DNA of 64,000 nucleotides from Serinicoccus hydrothermalis (GTDB lineage Bacteria > Actinomycetota > Actinomycetes > Actinomycetales > Dermatophilaceae). The position numbers and the translations under genes were made by a program. How positions within the stretch are numbered: the first letter of the stretch is position 1; each line of letters begins with the position of its first letter. The DNA lies in contig NZ_CP014989.1 of NCBI RefSeq assembly GCF_001685415.1, forward strand, positions 1,426,001 to 1,490,000. The letters are read 5' to 3'. The notes beneath the pieces are model-generated. The model did not search any database, was not told the DNA's origin, and saw nothing but the letters and a program-made list of their open reading frames with translations. Shown here in pieces: positions 55,371-63,699 of this stretch.

Positions 55371-57452
55371 GTGAGTCAGTCGACACATCGCGCGGGGGCG
55401 GTGCGCCGCGGACCCTTCCGCCACGCCCTGACCGCCGCTGCCGCAGCAGCCGTCCTGACCGCCGTGGCCCTGCCGGCCACGGCGGAGGAGCCCTCCTACC
55501 TCGAGGACACGATCTACGACCCTGCGGACGCGCTCACCGACGCCGAGGAGCAGGCCGCCCTCGAGCAGATCGAGGAGCTGCGCGACGAGACCGGGCTGCA
55601 GCTCTTCGTCGCCTACGTCGACACTTTCACCGACACCTCGGGGGCGAGCATCGGCGGGGAGGAGTGGGCCCGGCTCACCTCCGACGAGTCCGGCATGGGG
55701 GCGGGCGACCTGCTCCTGGCGGTGGCCGTCGACCAGCGCGCCTACGGAGTCGGCGACGCCGGTCAGAGCCTCACCGACGCCCAGCTGCAGACGGTGCAGC
55801 TCGACGACATCGAGCCGCGCCTGGCCGAGGACGACTGGGCCGGTGCCGTCCAGGGCGCGACGGAGGGCTTCGCCCGGGAGTATGCCGCTGGCCCCTCCTC
55901 GGGCGGGGTGAGCGTGCCGGACGGGGAGGACGTCCACGCCCGGTCCGAGGGCGGCCTCGGTGGCGCCTTCCCCCTGCTGCTCCTCGCGCCCTTCGTCATC
56001 GGTGGCGTCGGGATGATCGCCGGGCGCCGCAAGCGCAGGCCCGACCCGGGCGCGGAGGTGCCGCCGCAGGCCCAGGGGGCGAGCCTGCCCGAGCTGCAGC
56101 GGGAGGCCTCCGAGGCCCTCGTCGCGATGGACAACGCCGTCCGCTCGGCCTGGGAGGAGCTCGACTTCGCGCAGGCGCAGTTCGGGACCCAGCAGACCCA
56201 GGCCTTCACGCAGGCGCTCTCCCGGGCCCGGGCCGCCGCCCAGGAGGCGTTCTCGCTGCGCCAGCAGCTGGACGACGACGACGAGGAGGCGGAGAGCGTG
56301 CAGCGGGCCATGCTGGGCCGCATCCTGGAGCTGACCGGACGGTCCCGGCAGGAGCTGGACGCGCAGACCGAGGAGTTCGCGCGGCTGCGCTCGCTCCAGG
56401 ACCGGGCGCCGCAGTTCCTCGCCGAGCTGGAGACCCGGGCCGCCGAGACCCGCGACCGGCTCCCGGCCGCCGAGCAGGAGCTGCGCGGTCTGCGCGCCCG
56501 GCACCCCGAGCGGGCGCTGGCCACGGTGCGGGCCAACCTCGAGCGGGCCACCAACCTGCTGGACTCCGCCGACGGCTTCGTCACCGCCGGCCGGCAGTCG
56601 GTGGAGCGGGACGACCGGGCCTCGGCCGTCGCGGCCGCCCGGGCCGCCGAGGAGTCGATCGGCCAGGCGGCCACGCTGCTGGACCAGATCGCCAGCGCCG
56701 ACGCGGACCTGCGCGGCGCGCAGGAGGAGATCGCCAAGGGCATCGCCTCGCTGTCCGCCGACCTGCAGGACGCCCGTCCGCACCAGGGCGAGCCCACGAT
56801 CGCCCAGGCCGTGGAGCGGGCCCGCGCGGCGATCGAGCAGGCGCAGGGCAGCACCGGCGGGGGTGACCCGCTGCGGGCGCTGGCCGACCTCGACGCCGCG
56901 GAGCACGCCCTCGACACGCTGCTCGAGCCGATGCGCGAGGCGCAACGTCACCAGGACAAGCTGCGCGGCGACTTCGAGGCACGCGTCAGCCGGGTCGGCG
57001 CCCGGCTGCAGAGCATCAACCAGACCGTGTCCACCGCCCGTGGTGCGGTGAGCAGCTCGGCGCGGACCCGGATCTCCGAGGCGCTGCGGCTCTACGACCA
57101 GGCGGTCGCCACCGCCTCGGAGGAGCCCACGGCCGCCATGGACCTGCTCACCCGCGCCGAGCAGCTCGGCGAGCGGGCCCTCACCGAGGCGCAGCGCGAC
57201 ACCGACCACTGGGGCAGCGGCTCCGGGGGCCTCGGCACCCCCTACTCGCGGGGCCGCTCCCGCGGCATCGACCCGTGGTCGGTGATCCTCGGGGGCATCC
57301 TCTCCGGTGCCGGCAGCTCGCACCGGCACAGCGGCGGATGGGGTGGAGGCGGCTTCGGCGGAGGCGGGGGCTTCGGCGGGGGTGGCGGCGGCTTCAGCGG
57401 TGGCGGCTTCGGCGGAGGAGGAGGGGGGAACTTCTCGGGCGGCCGCTTCTGA
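55371..57452 (+). CDS. TPM-domain membrane protein, long form with Gly-rich tail
   Basis: A 693-residue exported protein: signal peptide (to about 40, ending ATAEEPS), a TPM domain (about 45-190: DALTDAEEQAALEQIEELRDE, GLQLFVAYVDTF, GDLLLAVAVDQRAYGV), a membrane helix (about 208-225), a ~400-residue coiled-coil cytosolic region, and a tail of Gly/Phe repeats ending GGGGNFSGGRF. TPM proteins of this form sit beside pspA in actinobacteria and probably act in envelope stress or membrane-protein assembly. GTG start with AGGA seven bases upstream. Confidence 0.88.
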   Translation: MSQSTHRAGAVRRGPFRHALTAAAAAAVLTAVALPATAEEPSYLEDTIYDPADALTDAEEQAALEQIEELRDETGLQLFVAYVDTFTDTSGASIGGEEWARLTSDESGMGAGDLLLAVAVDQRAYGVGDAGQSLTDAQLQTVQLDDIEPRLAEDDWAGAVQGATEGFAREYAAGPSSGGVSVPDGEDVHARSEGGLGGAFPLLLLAPFVIGGVGMIAGRRKRRPDPGAEVPPQAQGASLPELQREASEALVAMDNAVRSAWEELDFAQAQFGTQQTQAFTQALSRARAAAQEAFSLRQQLDDDDEEAESVQRAMLGRILELTGRSRQELDAQTEEFARLRSLQDRAPQFLAELETRAAETRDRLPAAEQELRGLRARHPERALATVRANLERATNLLDSADGFVTAGRQSVERDDRASAVAAARAAEESIGQAATLLDQIASADADLRGAQEEIAKGIASLSADLQDARPHQGEPTIAQAVERARAAIEQAQGSTGGGDPLRALADLDAAEHALDTLLEPMREAQRHQDKLRGDFEARVSRVGARLQSINQTVSTARGAVSSSARTRISEALRLYDQAVATASEEPTAAMDLLTRAEQLGERALTEAQRDTDHWGSGSGGLGTPYSRGRSRGIDPWSVILGGILSGAGSSHRHSGGWGGGGFGGGGGFGGGGGGFSGGGFGGGGGGNFSGGRF

Positions 57453-57552
57453 GCGACCGGGCCCGGCGCAACCGGGGGTGGCGCCGGCACGTCATACCCT
57501 CGACACCTGACCAGCAGGACCCGCGACGTCGCGGGCGGAGAAAGGACACCAC

Positions 57553-58269
57553 ATGACCCAGAAGCAGACGATCATCGGCCGCGTCAGCCAGCTCGCGCGG
57601 GCCAACATCAACGCGCTGCTGGACCGCGCGGAGGACCCGGAGAAGATGCTGGACCAGCTGGTCCGGGACTACTCCAACTCCATCGCCGAGGCGGAGGAGG
57701 CGGTGGCGCAGACCATCGCCAACGTCCGCATGGCCGAGGCCGACCTGCAGACCGACCGCGACGCGGCCGCCGAGTGGGGGCGCAAGGCCGCCGCCGCCTC
57801 GGCCAAGGCCGAGGAGATGCGCGGCGCGGGCGACCCGGACGGCGCCTACAAGTTCGACAACCTCGCCCGGGTGGCGCTGGGCCGCCAGATCCAGCACGAG
57901 AACGACGTCCGCAGCGCCGAGCCGACGATCGCCCAGCAGAACGAGACCGTCGAGCAGCTCAAGGGCGGGCTGGTGACGATGAAGACCAAGCTCGAGGACC
58001 TCAAGGCTCGCCGCGGCACCCTCGTCGCCCGGGCCCGCTCGGTCGAGGCCCAGGAGAAGGTCCAGGACGCCATGTCCTCGATCGACGTCATGGACCCGAG
58101 CAGCGACCTGGCCCGCTGGGAGGACAACATCCGCAAGCAGGAGGCGATGGTCGCGGGGCGCGCGGAGGCGCAGTCGGCCAGCCTGGAGGACCAGTTCGCC
58201 GAGCTGGAGAGCAGCGACGGCGACGCCGAGATCGAGGCCCGGCTGCAGCAGCTCAAGAGCCAGGGCTGA
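57553..58269 (+). CDS. pspA: PspA/IM30-family phage-shock protein
   Basis: A 238-residue, wholly helical ESCRT-III-like protein that coats and protects stressed membranes. It opens IIGRVSQLARANINALLDRAEDPEKMLDQLVRDY, the standard PspA start (amphipathic helix plus helix 1), and then continues as a coiled coil with EARLQQLKSQG at the end. AAAGGA precedes the ATG. It is 100 bases after the first TPM gene and 50 bases before the second, with a 28-base G run between. Confidence 0.95.
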   Translation: MTQKQTIIGRVSQLARANINALLDRAEDPEKMLDQLVRDYSNSIAEAEEAVAQTIANVRMAEADLQTDRDAAAEWGRKAAAASAKAEEMRGAGDPDGAYKFDNLARVALGRQIQHENDVRSAEPTIAQQNETVEQLKGGLVTMKTKLEDLKARRGTLVARARSVEAQEKVQDAMSSIDVMDPSSDLARWEDNIRKQEAMVAGRAEAQSASLEDQFAELESSDGDAEIEARLQQLKSQG

Positions 58270-58286
58270 GCCGGGAGAGGCGACCC

Positions 58287-58314
58287 GGGGGGGGGGGGGG
58301 GGGGGGGGGGGGGG
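58287..58314. repeat. Homopolymer of 28 G upstream of the second TPM gene
   Basis: Twenty-eight consecutive G residues end five bases before the GTG start of the second TPM gene. Such a tract is very prone to slippage. The usual place for a ribosome-binding site is occupied by the tract itself, and G-rich RNA can pair with the CCUCC anti-Shine-Dalgarno using one G-U wobble. A change in length would also alter promoter spacing or mRNA folding. It could partly be a sequencing artefact. Confidence 0.85.
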
Positions 58315-58319
58315 ACGAG

Positions 58320-59972
58320 GTGCGACTCCGTGCCGCGCTGGTCGCTGCTGTCCTGGGCCTCGGGCTCGGGACGGCGGCGGCCATCGCCACACCACCGCTG
58401 GACGAGGTCGACGCCGTCGTCGACGAGTCTGGCGTGCTCAGCGAGGCGCAGACCACCGAGGTCGAGGCCGCGATCGACGCGCTCGCGGACGAGCACGACA
58501 TCGACCTGCACGTGGTCTTCGTGGACAGCTTCGACGGCTACGTCGGCCCGGAGTGGGCCGACCAGACCTTCGACCGGGCCGGTCTCGGCGAGGGTGACGT
58601 CCTGCTCGCCGTCGCCGTCGAGGACCGGCGCTACGGGTATGTCGAGGAGACCCCCATCCGGGCCGGTGAGGCCGAGCGGGTGGCCGTGGACCTCGTCGAG
58701 CCCGAGCTGCGGCAGGAGGACTGGGACGGGGCCGCGGTCGCCGCCGCGGAGGGCTTCGGCGAGGCGTTCCGTCCCTTCAACTGGTGGATCTTCGGCGGCA
58801 TCGGGGCCGCCGTCGCGGGCTTCTTCGCCGCCGTGGGTGGCGCGATCTTCGGGCCGAGGGTGCGGCGCGACCGGAGCGCCCGGCGCCGCCGCCGGGACGC
58901 GGTCTTCACCGAGCGTCCCGCGCTGGTCGAGCTCATGACCGGCGCGCGTGAGCTCGCGGACCGGTCCGAGCAGGAGCAGGAGTTCGTGACGGTCCAGCTG
59001 GGCGAGGCGGAGGCGGAGCGGCTGCGGATCGCCCGCACCGAGGGCCTGTCCGCCCTGGACAGCGGCGTGACGTCCCTCGCCGAGGTCCCCCAGGAGCAGC
59101 CGCGACGCCTTCCGAAGCACGAGACGCTGTGGGCCTGGGAGCGCTCGCTGGAGTCGGCGCGTCAGGACCTGGAGACGTCGCACACGGTGCTCTCCTCCGC
59201 CCTGGACCGGGTCGACGTGGCCCGCACCCTGCAGCGGGACACCTCCCGGTTGGACGACCTCGCCTCGACCGTGGCCGCCCAGCTCGACCGCGCCGCGACG
59301 ATAGAGCAGGGCCTGGCCACGCTGTCCGGGTCACCGTGGCTGCACCAGCACGTCGCCGGGCTCGTCGAGCATGCGCGCACCGCGCTCCGGGTGGCGGGCT
59401 CGGCCCACGAGCACGGTGTGGCGCTGCTCGCGCAGGGCACGCCGGGTGACGCGGCGCAGGAGCTGCTCAGCGGCGAGGGTGCGCGCGCGAAGGCCGACGG
59501 TCTGCTGGACCGCGCCGAGGACCCCGCTGCCGAGCTGGCCGCAGCGCTCGAGGAGATCGCCCCCGAGGAGAAGGCCCTGCGCGCGGCGCTCGCCGAGGCC
59601 GAGCAGCAGCAGCTCAAGCTCGACGACTACACCCGTCGGGCCAACCGGCTGGGTCTGCAGGAGCGGCTCGGTCGGGTCGACCCCGCCCGCATCGGCCAGG
59701 CCGTCACCGACGGCGCGGCCGCGCTCCGGGCCCACCCGGAGGACCCGCCCGCCCGTGCGGCGGGGCTCAGCGCCGCGTCGGCCGAGCTGAGGGCGGCGGT
59801 GGCCCCGGTGCTGTCGCTGGCCGTCATCATCGAGGCGGCCAGCGCCTCCTCCGGGAGCTCCTCGGGCAGCAGCTCACGGCGCTCCTACTCCAGCCGCTCC
59901 TCCGGCCGCTCGTCCTCACGGAGCTCCTCCTCACGCAGCTCGTCGCGCAGCCGGGGCGGGGGACGCTTCTGA
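58320..59972 (+). CDS. TPM-domain membrane protein, second copy with Ser/Arg tail
   Basis: A 550-residue paralogue of the gene at 55371. Signal peptide MRLRAALVAAVLGLGLGTAAA, TPM domain (about 25-150: EAAIDALADEHDIDLHVVFVD, GDVLLAVAVEDRRYGYVEE), a membrane segment (about 158-183, IFGGIGAAVAGFFAAVGGAIFG), coiled coil, and a C-terminal Ser/Arg-rich tail ending SRSRGGGRF instead of the Gly/Phe repeats of the first copy. The GTG start is fixed by the signal peptide; upstream lies only the G tract. A 14-codon reading frame overlaps its stop. Confidence 0.87.
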   Translation: MRLRAALVAAVLGLGLGTAAAIATPPLDEVDAVVDESGVLSEAQTTEVEAAIDALADEHDIDLHVVFVDSFDGYVGPEWADQTFDRAGLGEGDVLLAVAVEDRRYGYVEETPIRAGEAERVAVDLVEPELRQEDWDGAAVAAAEGFGEAFRPFNWWIFGGIGAAVAGFFAAVGGAIFGPRVRRDRSARRRRRDAVFTERPALVELMTGARELADRSEQEQEFVTVQLGEAEAERLRIARTEGLSALDSGVTSLAEVPQEQPRRLPKHETLWAWERSLESARQDLETSHTVLSSALDRVDVARTLQRDTSRLDDLASTVAAQLDRAATIEQGLATLSGSPWLHQHVAGLVEHARTALRVAGSAHEHGVALLAQGTPGDAAQELLSGEGARAKADGLLDRAEDPAAELAAALEEIAPEEKALRAALAEAEQQQLKLDDYTRRANRLGLQERLGRVDPARIGQAVTDGAAALRAHPEDPPARAAGLSAASAELRAAVAPVLSLAVIIEAASASSGSSSGSSSRRSYSSRSSGRSSSRSSSSRSSSRSRGGGRF

Positions 59973-60016
59973 TGCCTCGTCGCCGAGCACCGCACCTGGC
60001 CGGGCCGCGACCGTGA
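59972..60016 (+). CDS. 14-codon reading frame linking two TPM genes
   Basis: ATG at 59972 overlaps the stop of the second TPM gene (TGATG) and the short frame (MPRRRAPHLAGPRP) ends in TGA overlapping the GTG of the next gene (GTGA at 60013-60016). Ribosomes could therefore pass from one gene to the next by two re-initiation events. The peptide itself need not have a role. Confidence 0.4.
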   Translation: MPRRRAPHLAGPRP

Positions 60017-60954
60017 CCCGCCGCCGCGCGGGGAGGGTCGCCGCCGCGCTCCTCGCCGCCGGTCTGTGCGGTGCGGCGCTCGTCCCATCCTCCCCTCTCA
60101 CCGCGGTGGCGCAGGAGCCCTTCGACCTGCCCGGCGAGCTGGTCGATCAGGCCGAGGTGCTCGGCGACACCAGCGAGCTGGTCGCCGACCAGGACGCCTT
60201 CGCGGGGCGCACCGGCCTGCAGCTCTTCGTCGTGGTCGTCGACGACTTCGAGGGCAGCAGCGCCTCGGGCTGGCTGGAGCGGACCGCCGGCCTCTCCGGG
60301 CTGGGTGAGCAGGACCTCGCGGTGGCCGTCTCGGTCGACGACGCCGACGCGGCGGTCCGGGTCCCGGAGGGCAGCCGGCTGCGGCCCGGCGAGGTCGGCT
60401 CGGTGGTCGATCAGGTCGTCGCGCAGGCGCGCGCCCGCGACCCCCAGGGCGCCGTGGACACCGCGGTCACCGGCCTCACGGCGCTGGACCCCGTCGACCC
60501 GGCGCAGCGGGCGCGCGCGATCGCGGCGTGGACCGTGGGCATACTCCTGGCCCTGGCGGTGCTCCTGGCCGGCGCACTGTGGTGGCGTCGCCGTCGGGCA
60601 CGGGCTCGGCCCCTCGCCGACGCGGGCCGGCGCGCGGAGGAGCTCAGCGCGCAGCTGGGCGCGGACGTCGTCGCCCTGGACCAGGAGCTCGAGGACACCC
60701 GGCTGCGGGTCGAGCTCGCCGGCGCTGACGCCGATGCCGCCGCCACGGCGCAGGCGCGCAGCGAGCTCGCGGCGGGCGAGCTGGAGGCGCTCGACGTGCA
60801 CCGCGCCCGGGCCGACCTGTCGATCGGCCCGACCGACGACCCCACCTGGCGGCGACCGGTCACCGAGGTCGTCACCGAGCTGGAGCGGCTCCGCGGCCTC
60901 GCCGCCTCCGCCCGCGGGCACCTCGCCGACGCCCGGGACGCCCTCCCCCGGTGA
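60013..60954 (+). CDS. TPM-like membrane protein, short form
   Basis: A 313-residue exported protein: signal peptide (about 1-37), a divergent TPM domain (LPGELVDQAEVLGDTSELVADQDAFAGRTGLQLFVVVVDDF ... LAVAVSVDDADAAVRV), a membrane helix at about 178-196 (AWTVGILLALAVLLAGALWW) followed by an RRRRARAR stop-transfer, then a coiled coil. It lacks the low-complexity tail of the other two copies. It ends the pspA/TPM cluster just before a long inverted repeat. Function inferred from the neighbours only. Confidence 0.8.
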   Translation: MTRRRAGRVAAALLAAGLCGAALVPSSPLTAVAQEPFDLPGELVDQAEVLGDTSELVADQDAFAGRTGLQLFVVVVDDFEGSSASGWLERTAGLSGLGEQDLAVAVSVDDADAAVRVPEGSRLRPGEVGSVVDQVVAQARARDPQGAVDTAVTGLTALDPVDPAQRARAIAAWTVGILLALAVLLAGALWWRRRRARARPLADAGRRAEELSAQLGADVVALDQELEDTRLRVELAGADADAAATAQARSELAAGELEALDVHRARADLSIGPTDDPTWRRPVTEVVTELERLRGLAASARGHLADARDALPR

Positions 60955-60974
60955 CCTCCCGGCCCCCCCGGCCG

Positions 60975-61046
60975 GAGTGCGGTCACCTTCCTGCAACCTC
61001 CATCACGCTAGAGGGTGATGGAGGTTGCAGAAGGGTGACCGCACTC
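60975..61046. terminator. Long inverted repeat between the TPM cluster and pth
   Basis: Arms of 32 bases (60975-61006, starting GAGTGCGGTCACC; 61015-61046) pair except for about two positions and enclose an 8-base loop. It separates the plus-strand TPM cluster from minus-strand pth. Two tandem copies of the octamer GGTATGCC (61050 and 61061) follow directly. Confidence 0.85.
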
Positions 61047-61114
61047 TGGGGTATGCCCGGGGTATGCCCGGGGGCTGGCACCGCGCCAGGCGGACCGAAG
61101 GCCTGTCCGGTCGC

Positions 61115-61714
61115 TCAGCGGACGTGGAAGCGCTGCTGGGTCGCCTCGAGGCCGCGCTGGGCCAGGTGGACGACGGCGTCCTCCGCGTCGCCGATGAGCA
61201 GCTCGACCTCGGTCCGGTCCCGGGCGGGGAAGTCGGAGAGCACGTAGTCCGCCGGGTCCTGCCGACCGGGCGGGCGGCCGATTCCGAGGCGGACCCGCAG
61301 GTAGTCGCGGCTGCCGAGGGACTGGCTGATGGAGCGCAGACCGTTGTGCCCGCCCTCGCCACCACCGCGCTTGAGCCGCACCTGCCCCGGCTCGATGTCG
61401 AGCTCGTCGTGGACGACGATCACCTGCTCGACCGGCACCTTGTAGAACTTCGCCAGCCCGGAGACCGGCCCCCCGGAGACGTTCATGTAGGTCATCGGCC
61501 GGGCGAGCACGGCGCGGGGACCGGGCAGCCCACCGGGCAGGGTCCCGAGGCGCACCTCGGCCGCCCACGCCCGGCCCGCCTTGTGCTCACGCAGGGTGGC
61601 GCCCGCCGAGGCCGCCATCGCCTCGACCACCATCGCGCCGATGTTGTGCCGGTTGCCGGCATAGCGCGGCCCGGGGTTGCCCAGGCCGACCACGAGCCAC
61701 GGGTCCTCGCTCAT
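61115..61714 (-). CDS. pth: Peptidyl-tRNA hydrolase
   Basis: A 199-residue enzyme that frees tRNA from prematurely released peptidyl-tRNA. LVVGLGNPGPRYAGNRHNIGAMVVE carries the Asn and catalytic His; VLARPMTYMNVSGGPVSGL and DELDIEPGQVRLKRGGGEGGHNGLRSI are the other two signatures. ATG 61714 is normal. It ends the conserved glmU-prs-rplY-pth run. Confidence 0.97.
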   Translation of the reverse strand: MSEDPWLVVGLGNPGPRYAGNRHNIGAMVVEAMAASAGATLREHKAGRAWAAEVRLGTLPGGLPGPRAVLARPMTYMNVSGGPVSGLAKFYKVPVEQVIVVHDELDIEPGQVRLKRGGGEGGHNGLRSISQSLGSRDYLRVRLGIGRPPGRQDPADYVLSDFPARDRTEVELLIGDAEDAVVHLAQRGLEATQQRFHVR

Positions 61715-61806
61715 CGTTCCTCCTCACGCGGCGTGGCCGCGCCCGGGAGCACCCGGACGCGGCCACGTCACGATCACACTGCGAGCGGGCGTGAGCCCGC
61801 GGCGGA

Positions 61807-62523
61807 TCAGTCGTCCTTGTTCTCGGCGTCCTCGCCACCCTCGGCGTCGCCCTCGGACTCGCCGCCCTCGGACTCGCCGCCCTCGGCGTCCTCGCCCTCG
61901 GCGGCCTCGTCCTCGTCGGACTCCTCCTGCTCGATGCCGGCCTCGGCCTCGGCCTCGGCGAGCTCGGCCTCCAGGGCCTCCTCGGAGAGCTGCTGCGAGA
62001 CGTTGACGACCAGAGCCTCCGGGTCGGTGACCAGGGTGACGCCGGAGGGCAGCTCGACCTCGCCGGCGAGGATCTGGGTGCCGGCCTCCAGGCCCTCGAC
62101 GGACACGACGATCCACTCGGGGATGCTCGTGATCGGGGCCTCGACCTCGAGGGTGTTGTAATCGGTGGTGACGACGGTCTCCGCCGCGGCCTCGCCCTCG
62201 ACGTGGACACCGACCTCGACGGTGACCTTCTCGCCGGCGCGGACGACGACGAGGTCGACGTGCTCGATGAAGCGCTTGATCGGGTCGCGCTGCACGTCCT
62301 TGGCCAGGGCCATGTGCGACTCACCCTCGACGTCCAGGGTCAGGACGGCGTTGGTGTGGCGCAGCGCCAGCATCGCCTCGTGGCCCGGCAGGGAGAGGTG
62401 CATCGGCGGGGTGCCGTGGCCGTAGAGGACGGCGGGCACCTTGTCGGCGCGGCGGATGCGGCGGGCGGCGCCCTTGCCGAACTCGGTGCGCTTCTCGGCG
62501 GAGATCGTGAGCTGGTCAGCCAT
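61807..62523 (-). CDS. rplY: Large-subunit ribosomal protein bL25 (CTC form)
   Basis: A 238-residue bL25 of the long, two-domain (CTC/TL5) type: the 5S rRNA-binding N-terminal domain (LTISAEKRTEFGKGAARRIRRADKVPAVLYGHG) is followed by the TL5 C-terminal domain (VEVGVHVEGEAAAETVVTTD; DYNTLEVEAPITSIPEWI). The last ~50 residues are almost pure Glu/Asp/Gly/Ser, a low-complexity acidic tail. The gene is between prs and pth in the usual actinobacterial order. Confidence 0.95.
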   Translation of the reverse strand: MADQLTISAEKRTEFGKGAARRIRRADKVPAVLYGHGTPPMHLSLPGHEAMLALRHTNAVLTLDVEGESHMALAKDVQRDPIKRFIEHVDLVVVRAGEKVTVEVGVHVEGEAAAETVVTTDYNTLEVEAPITSIPEWIVVSVEGLEAGTQILAGEVELPSGVTLVTDPEALVVNVSQQLSEEALEAELAEAEAEAGIEQEESDEDEAAEGEDAEGGESEGGESEGDAEGGEDAENKDD

Positions 62524-62718
62524 GAGGGTGAGACCTTCTTTGCGGGTATGCGGTGTGCAGGGTCAGGCCTCGACGCGGGGCACCGCGCGGGGCGGCGTCA
62601 GCCGCGAGCTCTTCGTCGATGACGGACACCGTGCAGCGTCCCTCGCCGAGGCAACGCCGGCCAGTCTATCGCCCGCGCCCGTGGGGCACGAAATCCCGGT
62701 CCTCGCCGGACCTCGGGC

Positions 62719-63699
62719 TCAGGCGCGGCCCTCGAACATCGAGGTGACCGAGCCGTCCTCGAAGACCTCGCGGATCGCCCGGCTGATGAGCGGCGCGATC
62801 GAGAGCTGGGTGAGCTTGTCCATCGCCAGCGCCTCCTCCGAGAGCGGCAGCGTGTTGGTGACGACGACCTCGGTGGCCACGGAGTTCGTGAGCCGCTCGA
62901 CCGCGGGCTCGGAGAAGATCGCGTGGGTGGCGGCGATGACGACCTCGTTGGCGCCGTCCTTCATGAGCGCCTCCGCGGCCTGGCAGATCGTGCCGCCGGA
63001 GTCGATCATGTCGTCGACGAGGATGCAGGTGCGGCCCTCGACCTCGCCGACGACCCGGTTGGCCACCGACTCGTTGGGGCGGGTGACGTCGCGGGTCTTG
63101 TGGATGAAGGCCAGCGGCACCCCGCCGAGCTTGTTGCTCCACCACTCGGCGACCTTGATCCGCCCGGCGTCCGGGGAGACGACCGCGAGCTTGCGGTCGC
63201 CGTAATTCTCCTTGATGTGCTTGGACAGGATCGGCGTCGCCATGAGGTGGTCCACCGGCCCGTCGAAGAAGCCCTGGATCTGTGCGGTGTGCAGGTCGAC
63301 GGTGAGCAGACGGTCGGCGCCCGCGGTCTTGAACATGTCGGCGATGAGCCTCGCCGAGATCGGCTCCCGGCCCCGGTGCTTCTTGTCCTGACGGGCATAC
63401 CCGTAGAACGGGAGCACGACGGTGATCCGCTTGGCCGAGCCGCGCTTGAGCGCGTCGACCATGATGAGCTGCTCCATGATCCACTCGTTGACCGGCGCGG
63501 TGTGGCTCTGGATGACGAAGGCGTCGCAGCCGCGGACCGACTCGTCGAAGCGGACGTAGATCTCGCTGTTGGCGAAGGTGTGCGCCTGCATCGGGACCAG
63601 GTCGGTGCCCAGCTCTTCCGCCACCTCGTCGGCGAGCGCGGGGTGCGCCCGCCCGGAGAAGACCATGAGGTTCTTCTCGGTGGTCTTGTGGATGCCCAT
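62719..63699 (-). CDS. prs: Ribose-phosphate pyrophosphokinase
   Basis: A 326-residue class-I PRPP synthetase. FANSEIYVRFDESVRG binds ATP, FYGYARQDKKHRGREPISARL and VDLHTAQIQGFFD hold catalytic residues, and CILVDDMIDSGGTICQAAEAL is the PRPP loop. The product feeds purine, pyrimidine, His and Trp synthesis. The ATG overlaps the glmU stop (TGATG), with GGAGAG just upstream. A 195-base gap separates it from rplY. Confidence 0.97.
   Translation of the reverse strand: MGIHKTTEKNLMVFSGRAHPALADEVAEELGTDLVPMQAHTFANSEIYVRFDESVRGCDAFVIQSHTAPVNEWIMEQLIMVDALKRGSAKRITVVLPFYGYARQDKKHRGREPISARLIADMFKTAGADRLLTVDLHTAQIQGFFDGPVDHLMATPILSKHIKENYGDRKLAVVSPDAGRIKVAEWWSNKLGGVPLAFIHKTRDVTRPNESVANRVVGEVEGRTCILVDDMIDSGGTICQAAEALMKDGANEVVIAATHAIFSEPAVERLTNSVATEVVVTNTLPLSEEALAMDKLTQLSIAPLISRAIREVFEDGSVTSMFEGRA

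Noticed and set aside
57774-59972. Continuous reading frame passing through the G tract into the second TPM gene
   Set aside because: Upstream it is out of frame with pspA and has a non-protein-like composition; the signal peptide starting at 58320 marks the real start.
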